A stretch of 64,000 nucleotides of DNA from Aeromonas sp. RU39B (GTDB taxonomy: Bacteria; Pseudomonadota; Gammaproteobacteria; Enterobacterales; Aeromonadaceae), in assembly GCF_900156095.1 (NCBI RefSeq), contig NZ_FTMJ01000007.1, forward strand, positions 124,001 through 188,000. The letters are read 5' to 3'. The translations under genes were made by a program, and so were the position numbers. This document shows, piece by piece, positions 50,285 to 59,388 of the stretch. Below the pieces are notes generated by a model. The model made no database searches. It was not told where the DNA came from and worked only from the letters and a program-made list of their open reading frames with translations. The stretch's first letter is position 1, and each line of letters begins with the position of its first letter.

Positions 50285-51577
50285 TTATTGGCCCTGTTGT
50301 TCGCGTTCGATGGCGCGCCAGCCGATATCCTTGCGGTAGAAGACGCCATCCCACTGGATGCGAGCCGCCAGCTGATAGGCCTGCTTCTGGGCCTGCTCGA
50401 CGGTGTGGCCGAGCGCGGTGGCGCACAGTACACGGCCGCCGTTGGTCACGACGTCGCTGCCTTCTACACGGGTGCCAGCGTGGAAGACCTTCTCACCGCT
50501 GGCCTCTTCGACCGGCAGACCGCTGATCACCTTGCCATTCTCGTAGTCACCCGGATAGCCGCCTGCGGCCAGCACCACGCCAATCGCAGCGCGGGGGTCG
50601 TAGTTAGCTTCCATGCGATCCAGCTTGCCGGCGCAGGCAGCCTGGCACAGCTCAACCAGATCCGAGCGCATACGCAGCATGATCGGTTGGGTCTCTGGAT
50701 CGCCAAAGCGGCAGTTAAACTCGATGACCTTGGGGTTGCCGTCGGCATCGATCATCAAACCGGCGTAGAGGAAACCGGTGTAGACGTTGCCTTCGGCCGC
50801 CATGCCGCGCACGGTCGGCAGAATGACCCGCTCCATCACCTTCTGGTGCACGTCGGGGGTGACCACCGGAGCCGGGGAGTAGGCCCCCATACCGCCGGTG
50901 TTGGGGCCGGTATCGCCGTCACCCACCCGCTTGTGATCCTGGCTGGTCGCCATCGGCAGCACGTGCTCGCCATCGACCATGACGATAAAGCTGGCCTCTT
51001 CACCGGTGAGGAACTCCTCGATCACCACGCGGGCACCGGCATCACCGAAGGCGTTGCCCGACAGCATGTCACGCACCGCTTCTTCCGCTTCGCTCAGGGT
51101 CATGGCGACAATTACGCCCTTACCGGCAGCCAGACCGTCGGCCTTGACCACGATGGGGGCGCCCTTCTCGCGCAGGTAAGCCAGTGCCGGCTCCACCTCG
51201 GTGAAGTTCTGGTATTCCGCGGTCGGGATGGCGTGACGCGCCAGGAAGTCTTTGGCAAATGCCTTGGAGCCTTCCAGTTGGGCAGCGGCAGCGGTCGGAC
51301 CGAAGATGGCCAGACCCTCGGCGCGGAAGGTGTCTACCACCCCCTTCACCAGCGGCGCTTCCGGGCCGACGATGGTCAGGCCAATCTGCTGCGACTTGGC
51401 AAAGGCGAGCAGAGCCGGAATATCGGTGGCTGAAATGTTGACGTTCTCAAGGCCAGGCTCGTGTGCTGTGCCGGCATTGCCCGGCGCCACAAAGACCCGG
51501 GTCACCAGGGGGGATTGCTTGGCCTTCCATGCCAGGGCGTGCTCGCGGCCGCCGTTACCGATCACCAGTACTTTCAT
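50285..51577 (-). CDS. purD: Phosphoribosylamine-glycine ligase (GAR synthetase)
   Basis: Second step of de novo purine synthesis: joins glycine to phosphoribosylamine using ATP. The 430-residue ATP-grasp enzyme has GNGGREHALAWK at the N-terminus, VVKADGLAAGKGVIVA, and EFNCRFGDPETQ. Length matches E. coli PurD (429). It follows purH after 69 bp, including a small hairpin, and is probably in the same transcript. Confidence 0.97.
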   Translation of the reverse strand: MKVLVIGNGGREHALAWKAKQSPLVTRVFVAPGNAGTAHEPGLENVNISATDIPALLAFAKSQQIGLTIVGPEAPLVKGVVDTFRAEGLAIFGPTAAAAQLEGSKAFAKDFLARHAIPTAEYQNFTEVEPALAYLREKGAPIVVKADGLAAGKGVIVAMTLSEAEEAVRDMLSGNAFGDAGARVVIEEFLTGEEASFIVMVDGEHVLPMATSQDHKRVGDGDTGPNTGGMGAYSPAPVVTPDVHQKVMERVILPTVRGMAAEGNVYTGFLYAGLMIDADGNPKVIEFNCRFGDPETQPIMLRMRSDLVELCQAACAGKLDRMEANYDPRAAIGVVLAAGGYPGDYENGKVISGLPVEEASGEKVFHAGTRVEGSDVVTNGGRVLCATALGHTVEQAQKQAYQLAARIQWDGVFYRKDIGWRAIEREQQGQ

Positions 51578-51620
51578 GGTCTGTTTCTGCTCTGTGTTCG
51601 TCGTTGTGCTTGTGATAACA

Positions 51621-51639
51621 GGCAGGGCGATGCCCTGCC
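51621..51639 (-). other. Intercistronic hairpin between purH and purD
   Basis: 8-bp stem ggcagggc/gccctgcc with loop of three bases, 8 bp from the purH stop. It may slow or partly end transcription, or stabilise purH mRNA. Confidence 0.6.
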
Positions 51640-51646
51640 AAAAGGA

Positions 51647-53239
51647 TCAGTGGCGGAAGTGGCGCATGTTGGTGAACACCATGGCCATGCCGTGCTCGTC
51701 GGCGGCATCGATCACCTCCTGATCGCGCATCGAGCCACCCGGCTGGATCACGCAGGAGATGCCGGCCGCAGCGGCAGCATCGATGCCATCACGGAACGGG
51801 AAGAAGGCGTCGGACGCCATCACCGAACCGGCCACGGTCAGGCCTTCGTCAGCTGCCTTGATGCCGGCGATCTTGGCCGAGTAAACGCGGCTCATCTGGC
51901 CGGCACCGACACCGATGGTCTGGCCATCTTTGGCGTAGACGATGGCATTGGATTTGACGAACTTGGCGACCTTCCAGCAGAACAGCAGGTCGTTGAGCTC
52001 CTGCTCGGTCGGTTGGCGTTTGCTGACCACCTTGAGGTCAGCCAGCGTCACCATGCCGAGATCGCGATCTTGCACCAGCAGGCCACCGTTGACCCGCTTC
52101 ATGTCAAAGCCGCTGGCAGCATCGCTCCACTGACCGCACTCGAGCAGACGCACGTTCTGCTTGGCGGCCACGGCGGCGCGGGCCTCAGCACTGACGGTCG
52201 GGGCGATGATCACTTCGACAAACTGGCGATCGACGATGGCCTTGGCGGTGGCGCCGTCCAGCTCGCGGTTGAAGGCGATGATGCCGCCAAACGCAGAGGT
52301 CGGATCGGTCTGCCAGGCGCGCTCATAAGCGCTGAGCAGGTCATCACCGATGGCTACGCCGCAGGGGTTGGCGTGTTTGACGATGACGCAAGCCGGCTCG
52401 GCAAACTCTTTGACGCACTCGAGCGCGGCATCGGTATCGGCGATGTTGTTGTAAGAGAGAGCCTTGCCCTGCAGCTGGGTGCTGCTGGAGACGCTGCCGG
52501 CAGCGGCACGCTCTTCCACATAGAAGGCCGCGCCCTGATGGCTGTTCTCGCCGTAGCGCATGTCCTGTTTCTTGATGAACTGGCTGTTGAAGGTGCGTGG
52601 GAACGTCGACTCTTCGTCACCTTCTTTGTTGTCACCGTAAGAGGGAACCATGGTGCCGAAGTAGTTGGCGATCATGCCGTCATAGGCCGCGGTGTGTTCG
52701 AAGGCGGCAATCGCCAGATCGAAACGGGTGGCCAGACGCAGGCTGTTGCCGTTGGCATCCATCTCGCTGATGACGCGGTCATAGTCGGCAGCCTTGACCA
52801 CGATGGCGACATCTTTGTGGTTCTTGGCGGCTGAGCGGACCATGGTCGGGCCGCCGATGTCGATGTTTTCCACCGCATCTTCCAGAGTGCAGCCGGGCTT
52901 GGCCACGGTCGCGGCGAACGGATAGAGGTTGACCACCACCATGTCGATGGGGGTGATACCGTGCTGGCTCATGATGGCGTCATCACGGTCGCGGCGACCG
53001 AGAATGCCGCCATGTACCTTGGGGTGCAGAGTCTTGACGCGGCCGTCCATCATTTCGGGAAAGCCGGTGTAATCGGAGACTTCGGTGACCGGCAGTCCGG
53101 CTTCGGCCAGCAGCTTGGCGGTTCCACCGGTAGAGAGCAGATCAACGCCACGGGCGCTCAGGGCGCGGGCGAACTCAACGATACCGGTTTTGTCCGAGAC
53201 ACTCAGCAGGGCGCGGCGGATGGGCCTGGCTTGTTCCAT
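51647..53239 (-). CDS. purH: Bifunctional AICAR transformylase / IMP cyclohydrolase
   Basis: Last two steps of de novo IMP synthesis. The 530-residue protein has an N-terminal MGS-like IMP cyclohydrolase domain (about 1-150, [40 protein letters not shown]) and a C-terminal transformylase domain with KHANPCG and SDAFFPFRD. Length equals E. coli PurH (529). ATG 53239 gives the family start [12 protein letters not shown]; the frame extends upstream without support. It heads the purHD operon, with a leader of about 150-200 bases and PurR-like sites upstream. Confidence 0.97.
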   Translation of the reverse strand: MEQARPIRRALLSVSDKTGIVEFARALSARGVDLLSTGGTAKLLAEAGLPVTEVSDYTGFPEMMDGRVKTLHPKVHGGILGRRDRDDAIMSQHGITPIDMVVVNLYPFAATVAKPGCTLEDAVENIDIGGPTMVRSAAKNHKDVAIVVKAADYDRVISEMDANGNSLRLATRFDLAIAAFEHTAAYDGMIANYFGTMVPSYGDNKEGDEESTFPRTFNSQFIKKQDMRYGENSHQGAAFYVEERAAAGSVSSSTQLQGKALSYNNIADTDAALECVKEFAEPACVIVKHANPCGVAIGDDLLSAYERAWQTDPTSAFGGIIAFNRELDGATAKAIVDRQFVEVIIAPTVSAEARAAVAAKQNVRLLECGQWSDAASGFDMKRVNGGLLVQDRDLGMVTLADLKVVSKRQPTEQELNDLLFCWKVAKFVKSNAIVYAKDGQTIGVGAGQMSRVYSAKIAGIKAADEGLTVAGSVMASDAFFPFRDGIDAAAAAGISCVIQPGGSMRDQEVIDAADEHGMAMVFTNMRHFRH

Positions 53240-53453
53240 TACTCTATCGTCCTCAAGGTGATGGGGACTCGGGCACGCGCGCGCAACTGGAGTCCCCTGA
53301 CTGTGGTATTGGGGGGATTTCATAAAGCCGACTTCGGCAGTCAGCTTTAGGAAATGCCCGTAAGCGGGTGGTGCTCAGTTGTCGGCGCGCATTCTACACA
53401 AAAAATGTGAGCCTTGCTGGATTTTTTCTGGCGAAAGCCCTTGTCTGGCGCGG

Positions 53454-53469
53454 CAGTAAACGTTTGTCA
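53454..53469. promoter_or_regulatory. Candidate PurR site 1 upstream of purH
   Basis: cagtaaacgtttgtca carries the full central aaacgtttg but diverges at the ends (about 10 of 16). It is about 215 bp from the purH start and about 107 bp from zntR. Confidence 0.5.
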
Positions 53470-53478
53470 TTGATTTTG

Positions 53479-53494
53479 AAGCAAACGATTTCCA
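53479..53494. promoter_or_regulatory. Candidate PurR site 2 upstream of purH
   Basis: aagcaaacgatttcca matches the PurR consensus at about 11 of 16 positions with gcaaacg intact. Its centre lies 25 bp from site 1, a spacing that could allow joint occupancy. The rest of the 336-bp gap 53240-53575 holds a promoter-like tagaat on the minus strand near 53390 and no gene. Confidence 0.45.
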
Positions 53495-53575
53495 CCGCAC
53501 TGCATTCTGTGTGGCAGGATTGGGGGAATGGCGGCTGCGGTGTAAAGTGGTGGAGTACAGCTTGGGAGAGCAATC

Positions 53576-54013
53576 ATGTACCGGATTGGTGAATTGGCCA
53601 AAGCTTGTGGTGTCAAAGCCGATACCCTGCGTTTTTACGAGAAGAACAGTCTTATCGCGCCAAGCATTCGCAGCGATGCCGGTTATCGTCTTTATAGCGA
53701 AGAGGATCGGCGGCGGCTGGAGTTCATCCTGCGCGCCAAGTCGGTCGGTTTTTCGCTGGCCGATATCGGCGAGTTATTGGATCTGGACCGTAACAAGGCG
53801 CGGGTGACCTGCCAGGAGGTCAAGGCGGTGGCGGACACCAAACTGGAACAGGTGGAAGAGAAGATTCGTGAACTGACCCGGTTTCGCGAGAACCTGCGCG
53901 AGCTCTCCAACATCTGCTGCGGCGGGCCGCGCTCAGCCGAGCACTGCGCCATTCTCGAAACGCTGGAGTCGGGTACGCCGGCAGGCCATGAACATCACGA
54001 CCATTGCGCCTGA
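53576..54013 (+). CDS. zntR: Zinc-responsive MerR-family regulator ZntR
   Basis: Activates the zinc exporter gene zntA when zinc is high. The 145-residue protein has the MerR helix-turn-helix (MYRIGELAKACGVKADTLRFYEK), a dimerisation coiled coil (about 80-112) and the metal-binding cysteines Cys79, Cys114, Cys115 and Cys124, the E. coli ZntR positions. The C-terminal tail GHEHHDHCA adds further histidines and Cys144. gggagag lies before ATG 53576. It is followed by arfA, as in E. coli; zntA is not in the window. Confidence 0.94.
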   Translation: MYRIGELAKACGVKADTLRFYEKNSLIAPSIRSDAGYRLYSEEDRRRLEFILRAKSVGFSLADIGELLDLDRNKARVTCQEVKAVADTKLEQVEEKIRELTRFRENLRELSNICCGGPRSAEHCAILETLESGTPAGHEHHDHCA

Positions 54014-54117
54014 GTGCTGGCTGCCACGGGCAGCTGGCGCTACAATCGCGCACGTTTTCGCCAAGTGAGTGCGATTAACGCAACAACTTTTATCGTTTAT
54101 CAGCAAAGGAGCCAGCC

Positions 54118-54333
54118 ATGGCCAAGAAAAAGCAGCAGGCAGCGATGACCGCCGAGCATGAACATCAACGCGGCACCATTAACGACAACCACCTCAAGGC
54201 ACTGGTCACGTCGCCGCTGTTTCAGGTGCGGGTCGAAAAGAGCGGCAAGGGCAAGGGAAGCTTCCAGCGTACCCCGAAACACCGCAAAGGGTGGGAGTGC
54301 GGTCAGCAGCCGATGACGGTCGTCGTTTGCTGA
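54118..54333 (+). CDS. arfA: Alternative ribosome-rescue factor ArfA
   Basis: Rescues ribosomes stalled at mRNA ends by recruiting release factor 2 when trans-translation is insufficient. The 71-residue product matches E. coli ArfA in its core: RGTINDNHLKALVTSPLFQVRVEKSGKGKGSFQR and the basic TPKHRKGWE region. The C-terminus is short (QPMTVVVC). In other species arfA mRNA is cut or terminated before the stop so that tmRNA controls it; the 3' coding region here contains accgca/tgcggt and a small hairpin followed by ttt, which could serve this. aaaggag precedes the ATG. Confidence 0.92.
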   Translation: MAKKKQQAAMTAEHEHQRGTINDNHLKALVTSPLFQVRVEKSGKGKGSFQRTPKHRKGWECGQQPMTVVVC

Positions 54334-54349
54334 GCGCACTTCCCCGCGT

Positions 54350-55495
54350 TTATTCGTCCATAAACAGTTCGAGCAGTACATTGAGGTAGCGATGGCCCAG
54401 CGTGGTCAGCTGCCAACTCTCCCCGTGATCCACGATGAGCTCCTTGGTTTGCGCCATGGCGAGCACGCTTTCAACCCGTTCCAGCTCAAGGCCGGTGTAG
54501 GCGGTGAACTCAGCCTTGGGCACCGGTTCAAACAGGCGGAAGCGGTTCATGAAATATTCGAGCGGCAGGTCATCCTGCTCAACCTGCCACACCTGATCGC
54601 GAAAACCGCGGCCCGGCTCCAGATAGCCCTTGGGGTGTTTTATCTTGGCGCTACGGATGATGGTCTGCTCGCCAGCCAGGGTCAGCTTGCCGTGGGCGCC
54701 ACAGCCAATCCCCAGATAGTCGCCAAAGCGCCAGTAGTTGAGGTTGTGCTGGCACTGATAGCCCTCTTTGGCGTAGGCAGAAATCTCGTACTGGCGGTAG
54801 CCGTTGGCGGTCAGCAGGGCATGGCCGCGCTCATAGATATCCCACAGCACCTCGTCTTCCGGCAACCGTGGCGGCTTGGAGGCAAACGCCGTGTTGGGCT
54901 CGATGGTCAGTTGATACCAGGAGAGGTGGGGCGGAGCGCAGGCGATCGCCTGTTCCAGATCGTAGAGGGCATCATCAAGACTCTGATCCGGCAGACCGTG
55001 CATCAAATCCAGATTGAAGGTGGGCAGCGCGATGGCATGTGCCAGCGCTGCCGCGTTTTGCGCCTCTTCGGGGCCGTGAATGCGGCCAAGGCGGGTGAGT
55101 TTTTCTTGCTGAAAACTCTGTACCCCGATGGAGATTCGGTTGATGCCGGCTGCGCGGAACCCGGCAAATTTCTCGGCCTCGACCGTGCCGGGGTTGGCTT
55201 CCATGGTGATCTCGCACTCTGCAGCCAACGGGATGCGGGCGCGCACGCCATCGAGCAGCGTTTGCATGGCCGTCACGCTGAGCAGGCTCGGCGTACCACC
55301 CCCAATGAAAATGGAGCGTAACGCCCGGTCCTGGGCCCATGGCAGGTCCTGCTCCAGATCGGCAAGCAGCGCTGCGACATATTCTTGTTGGGGCAGCTCT
55401 CCTTTCTGGGCGTGGGAGTTGAAGTCGCAGTAGGGGCACTTCTGCACACACCAGGGAATATGGATGTAAAGAGAGAGCGGTGGCAGTTGCAGCAT
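54350..55495 (-). CDS. hemW: Radical SAM heme chaperone HemW
   Basis: Heme-transfer protein related to coproporphyrinogen III oxidase HemN, but without that activity. The 381-residue protein has the radical SAM cluster motif CVQKCPYC (Cys16, Cys20, Cys23), GGGTPS, and the HemW-type HNLNYWR motif near residue 240, with GIGCGAHG after it. Length matches E. coli HemW (378). ATG 55495 has ggaaa six bases before it; two earlier starts, 55507 and 55510, are possible. It follows rdgB after a terminator-like hairpin. Confidence 0.95.
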   Translation of the reverse strand: MLQLPPLSLYIHIPWCVQKCPYCDFNSHAQKGELPQQEYVAALLADLEQDLPWAQDRALRSIFIGGGTPSLLSVTAMQTLLDGVRARIPLAAECEITMEANPGTVEAEKFAGFRAAGINRISIGVQSFQQEKLTRLGRIHGPEEAQNAAALAHAIALPTFNLDLMHGLPDQSLDDALYDLEQAIACAPPHLSWYQLTIEPNTAFASKPPRLPEDEVLWDIYERGHALLTANGYRQYEISAYAKEGYQCQHNLNYWRFGDYLGIGCGAHGKLTLAGEQTIIRSAKIKHPKGYLEPGRGFRDQVWQVEQDDLPLEYFMNRFRLFEPVPKAEFTAYTGLELERVESVLAMAQTKELIVDHGESWQLTTLGHRYLNVLLELFMDE

Positions 55496-55516
55496 GGACG
55501 TTTCCATCAATGAAAA

Positions 55517-55535
55517 TGGGGGCTGATAGCCCCCA
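55517..55535 (-). terminator. Terminator-like hairpin between rdgB and hemW
   Basis: On the minus strand tgggggct/agccccca with loop atc, then ttttcatt. It would attenuate hemW relative to rdgB. Confidence 0.65.
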
Positions 55536-55562
55536 GTTTATCTCAAGGTGAGTGAGTTGCCG

Positions 55563-56156
55563 TTAGTCGGCAGCCAGCGCGAGTTTGAGCTTGGCCAGCG
55601 CCTGGGCGCGGTGGCTCAACTGGTTCTTGCGCTCGGCCGGCAGCTCGGCGCTGGTGCACTCTTCGCTTGGCACGAAGAACACCGGATCGTAACCAAAGCC
55701 ATTCTGACCGCGCAGATCACTGGTAATCAGCCCTTCCCAGCTGGCCTGGCAGATAACCGGCGTCGGATCATCGGCATGGCGCATATAGACCAGCACACAC
55801 CAGAAGCGGGCGGTACGCAGATCGCTCGGTGCTCCGTTCAACTCGCCCAGCAGTTTGTCGATGTTGTCGCGATCGCTGGCGTCTTCACCGGCGAAGCGGG
55901 CCGAATAGACGCCGGGGCGTCCTTGCAGCAGATCCACTTCGAGGCCTGAGTCATCGGCCACAGCCGGTAGACCGGTGGCACGGGCGGCATGGCGCGCCTT
56001 GATGATGGCGTTCTCGACGAAGGTGGTGCCGGTTTCGGCGACTTCGCTGACGGCAAACTCGCTCTGGGGGACCACCTCGATAGCGAGATCGGCCAACATG
56101 GCGGCCAGTTCCTTGACCTTTTTCTGGTTGCCGGTTGCCAGTACGAGTTTGTTCAT
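55563..56156 (-). CDS. rdgB: dITP/XTP pyrophosphatase (non-canonical purine NTPase)
   Basis: Removes dITP, ITP and XTP from the nucleotide pool, preventing their incorporation into DNA. The 197-residue protein has LATGNQKKVKEL, the conserved TFVENAIIKARHAA and ADDSGLEVDLLQGRPGVYSARFAG, and GFGYDPVFF. Same length as E. coli RdgB (197). aaggagg precedes ATG 56156. It is the first gene of the rdgB-hemW pair, as in E. coli. Confidence 0.97.
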   Translation of the reverse strand: MNKLVLATGNQKKVKELAAMLADLAIEVVPQSEFAVSEVAETGTTFVENAIIKARHAARATGLPAVADDSGLEVDLLQGRPGVYSARFAGEDASDRDNIDKLLGELNGAPSDLRTARFWCVLVYMRHADDPTPVICQASWEGLITSDLRGQNGFGYDPVFFVPSEECTSAELPAERKNQLSHRAQALAKLKLALAAD

Positions 56157-56222
56157 CGGAGCCTCCTTGAAAATGAAGCTCGCATTCTATGCGTGGTCGG
56201 GCCTTTGGCAAAGCAGGAATGT

Positions 56223-56255
56223 ATCACCCGGCACGACCAAGGTCGGCCGGGCGAT
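56223..56255 (-). terminator. Hairpin after chemoreceptor gene
   Basis: Stem atcgcccggc/gccgggtgat (10 bp, one G-U), with inner cgacc/ggtcg pairing, starting 3 bp after the stop. No clear T-run. Confidence 0.5.
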
Positions 56256-56257
56256 AG

Positions 56258-58201
56258 TTATACCCGGAAATGGGAAAGGTGTTGGCGGATCTCTTCGGCC
56301 TGCTGGGTGACGGCGCGCGCCGATTGGGCGGTGCCACGGGCTGATTCCCAACTGGCCGAGACGGCGCTGGTCAGTGCCTGCATCCGTCGTGCGGCCTGCT
56401 CGGTGGTGTCCGATTGCTGGTTGCTGGCCTGATTGACCTGCTGCACCCGCTCGCCAATCTCTTGTACCAGACGGTGAGTATCGCTGACCGAGGCGCTCAT
56501 CGAGTGCATCTGGGCCAGACTGGCTGTGGCTTGCTGCTGGCTCTGCTGCATCTTCTCCTGCGCGGCATTGGCGCCGCTGATTAAAGATTGCAGCAGATCG
56601 TTGATGTGACTGGTCGACTCCTGGGTCTTCATCGCCAGCGTGCGCACCTCGTCGGCTACCACCGCAAAGCCACGCCCCTGATCGCCAGCGCGAGCGGCCT
56701 CAATGGCGGCGTTGAGCGCCAGCAGATTGGTCTGCTCGGCGATGCCACGGATCACGTCGAGCACCTGGGTCGCATTCTGGCTGTCCTGAGCCAGCTGCTG
56801 CATGGTGTGGGCGGTATCTTCAATCTGGCTGGTGAGCGCCGTAATGGTCTGCTCGGTCTGGCGTACCCGCAGGTGGCCTTCATCGGAGGCCTGGCCGATG
56901 GCATCGGCCGATTGCGCGGTCTGCTGCATGTTGTCAGCTACCACGGCAAAGCTGCTCGAGAGATGGTCAATCTGCTCGCGCAGATGGCCGAACTCGCTGC
57001 GTTGATGGTCGGCTTGTTGCTCCGACTGGCTGGCCAGTCCGGTCAAGGTCGAGGCAGATTGGTTGAGGCTGGTGACGTTGCGATGAATGGTCTGCACCGT
57101 CTCTTGCAAACGGGCCACAAAGCGGTTGAAGGCGCCTGCCATCTGGCCCAGTTCGTCGCGGGCATCCACGTCGAGGCGGCGGGTCAGGTCCCCTTCACCT
57201 TCGGCAATGTCCTCCATGGCATGCACCATCTGGTTGATGGGCTGGCGGATCAATCCCAGGATCACCCAATAACTGAGCAGCGATAACCCGACCACAAACA
57301 GACCGAACAGCAGGCTGGTGGTCTGGATCTGTCCGAGATCCTCGACAATGGCCTGACTTTCGCTGTTAAGGCGTTGCCACATTCCCTGCTGGGAATCAGT
57401 CGAGAGGCTGACAATCTGCTGGGTGGTGGGGGCAACCTGCTCGGTGAGCAGACGGTGCAACTCGGCATCGCGCGTAAACAGGGCCTGGCCCTGTTCGTGA
57501 TAGGTCTTGAGCTGGCTGGCAATCTGGCCGAGCAGCGCCTGCTGATCCTCTTTGTGGATGTTGTGCTGCAGATCTAACAGTGCATTTTCAGCGCCATACA
57601 GCTCCATCAAGAAACGGTCCAGCTGGGTGGCCGACGGAGTATTGAGGTTTCCGAGCAGGGCAATCAGGGACGCCTGCAGGTGATTCATAAAGGCGACGGT
57701 GACGGTGGGCAGCGCACCGGCAGTGCTGGCATCGAGACTGGCTAACAAATCTGAGGCGCCGGCCAGTGCCTGGGGCACCAATTGGTTGAGGATCCGATCC
57801 TCATCCTGGGCGAGTGTCTGCTGCATCGGCACTAGCTGCTTGAGGAACAGATCATCGAGCTGGCGGCTCGAACTCTCCAGTTGGCTGCGAGTGGGCAACT
57901 GGCTGCTTTCGGGGCGGGCCAGCAAGGCTTGGTTAGCCTTGGCCAGCGCCTGATAGGCGGCCAGATCGTCGGCTGAATGGGTCTCGACGTAAGCGCGCAG
58001 GCTGACCTGGCGCTCCAGCGCATTGTTGGCCAGCTCGCCGGACAGTCGCGCGACCGGGGCAATTTCACTGGTAAAGGCGCGAGCCTTGTTGCCAATCAGT
58101 TGTTGCCAATAGCCGCTAAAACCGAGCAGTAGCCCCATCAGCAGCAGAATGACCAACGGGATGAGGCCGATTTTCTTGCTCAGGGAAAGGTGTTTGAACA
58201 T
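56258..58201 (-). CDS. Methyl-accepting chemotaxis protein
   Basis: Transmembrane chemoreceptor of 647 residues. Order: TM1 (about 12-30), a long periplasmic helical domain (about 31-295), TM2 (about 296-318), HAMP (about 319-372, [26 protein letters not shown]) and a cytoplasmic signalling domain with the hairpin tip [21 protein letters not shown]. The periplasmic domain is about 265 residues, all helical and Gln/Leu-rich, similar in size to helical-bimodular sensors. No C-terminal CheR pentapeptide. aaggagg precedes the ATG. It starts 9 bp after the stop of an exported-protein gene. Confidence 0.92.
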   Translation of the reverse strand: MFKHLSLSKKIGLIPLVILLLMGLLLGFSGYWQQLIGNKARAFTSEIAPVARLSGELANNALERQVSLRAYVETHSADDLAAYQALAKANQALLARPESSQLPTRSQLESSSRQLDDLFLKQLVPMQQTLAQDEDRILNQLVPQALAGASDLLASLDASTAGALPTVTVAFMNHLQASLIALLGNLNTPSATQLDRFLMELYGAENALLDLQHNIHKEDQQALLGQIASQLKTYHEQGQALFTRDAELHRLLTEQVAPTTQQIVSLSTDSQQGMWQRLNSESQAIVEDLGQIQTTSLLFGLFVVGLSLLSYWVILGLIRQPINQMVHAMEDIAEGEGDLTRRLDVDARDELGQMAGAFNRFVARLQETVQTIHRNVTSLNQSASTLTGLASQSEQQADHQRSEFGHLREQIDHLSSSFAVVADNMQQTAQSADAIGQASDEGHLRVRQTEQTITALTSQIEDTAHTMQQLAQDSQNATQVLDVIRGIAEQTNLLALNAAIEAARAGDQGRGFAVVADEVRTLAMKTQESTSHINDLLQSLISGANAAQEKMQQSQQQATASLAQMHSMSASVSDTHRLVQEIGERVQQVNQASNQQSDTTEQAARRMQALTSAVSASWESARGTAQSARAVTQQAEEIRQHLSHFRV

Positions 58202-58210
58202 GACGCCTCC

Positions 58211-59098
58211 TTACAGCAGAGCAAGCAGCGTGGCACGCAGCTGACCCAGTTGGGCATAGATCTGGTTGTCATCGGCCTGATGTGGCGCAGCCGCAGGCAG
58301 CGCATCGGTGATACCTAGTGAGGCGCGAGCCTTTTGCACTTCGGCCAACAGATTGAGGGCCGAGTCGTAGACCTGCTGATGGCTGATGCTCCCCACCGGG
58401 AAGTGGCTGGGCGCGGTCGGCTCGATATTGAGCTGGCGCAGCAGCCGGCCCATCAAGTGCAAGCACTGATAAGCCACCAGATTGTTATCGAGCGGAGTCT
58501 TGTCACTCGCCGCCTCGGCAGACGGGGTGGGCAGGGTTTTGCCAAGCTGTTTAGCCAGCGGTGCCAATCCGCTTTGTACCTGAGTCAGGGCTGCGATGAT
58601 TTGCGCGTTTCCTGCGGCGGGGACCAGGCCATCAAAGCCGTTGGCCAGTTGCCACAGGGCGCGGTAGACATCGTTGGTGCTCTTGCCAAGTGGCATCTCG
58701 GGCTCATCGCTGGGAAGCGGAATCTGACTGGCGGTCAGTAGTGAGTCGAGTTGCTGCTCAATCTGCTGCAGCGGGTCCATCACCATGTTGGGGCGCACGG
58801 AGGCATCGGGTAGTGGCAACGGGGCAGAGGGAGTGAGGCCGCGGGCCTGTTGCAGGGCGGCGGCGTAATCATGCACTTCACCGGCCTTGATATAGAGATG
58901 GATGGGAAGCTTGTTGTCCTGAATGCCGGGTTGGGGGATCTCGGCGGGTAATCCGGCCTTTTGCCGTAGCAGTGCGAGGCGTTGCTGCAGGCGTTCGGTC
59001 TCTTGGTACAGGTGGTTGGGATTGACGATCGCAGCATGCAGAGGCAGTGCCAAAAACCAGACCAGTAATGCCCATCCGGGCCAATGACATCCTTTCAT
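58211..59098 (-). CDS. Exported protein of unknown function paired with chemoreceptor
   Basis: 295-residue protein with a signal peptide (MKGCHWPGWALLVWFLALPLHA split near residue 22) and a helical, Gln/Leu-rich mature region with two Pro-rich stretches. YQETERLQQRLALLRQ is a likely coiled coil, and LPIHLYIKAGEVHDYAAALQQARGL is well ordered. Two cysteines: Cys4 in the leader and one in YQCLHLM. The start ATG 59098 has aagga. Its gene ends 9 bp before the chemoreceptor starts, so the two are probably one operon; binding a ligand for the receptor is only inferred. Confidence 0.7.
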   Translation of the reverse strand: MKGCHWPGWALLVWFLALPLHAAIVNPNHLYQETERLQQRLALLRQKAGLPAEIPQPGIQDNKLPIHLYIKAGEVHDYAAALQQARGLTPSAPLPLPDASVRPNMVMDPLQQIEQQLDSLLTASQIPLPSDEPEMPLGKSTNDVYRALWQLANGFDGLVPAAGNAQIIAALTQVQSGLAPLAKQLGKTLPTPSAEAASDKTPLDNNLVAYQCLHLMGRLLRQLNIEPTAPSHFPVGSISHQQVYDSALNLLAEVQKARASLGITDALPAAAPHQADDNQIYAQLGQLRATLLALL

Positions 59099-59163
59099 CG
59101 GGTCCTTCCTAAATGGTAATACGCGCACTCAAAATAGATCAGCCGACTTCCTGTGACTGATGA

Positions 59164-59193
59164 CCGATTTATACAGCACTGCCTATAAATCGG
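59164..59193. promoter_or_regulatory. Inverted repeat in promoter region of chemoreceptor operon
   Basis: ccgatttata (59164-59173) and tataaatcgg (59184-59193) form a perfect 10-bp inverted repeat with 10-bp spacer, 66-95 bp upstream of the operon. The spacing fits a dimeric DNA-binding protein. The rest of the 59099-59388 gap shows nothing else. Confidence 0.55.
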
Positions 59194-59388
59194 CAAATTT
59201 GTTTATATTTCATTCATTTGCGCCATCAAATGGCTCCTTGTCAGGCGCCGCTTCGCAGTAAGCAGTCAACAGGCTGTGCTGTTAATAATAGGTATCGGCG
59301 CGGCAAAACGGCCACTTTAGGATAAAAGAAGGAAAGGGTTGCCCGGGCAGAAATATAAGAATGGGGTGCAGCGTTAACCCGCCGCAGA

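Noticed and set aside
56258-56280. A CheR-docking pentapeptide at the chemoreceptor C-terminus
   Set aside because: The protein ends LSHFRV with no NWETF-like sequence.
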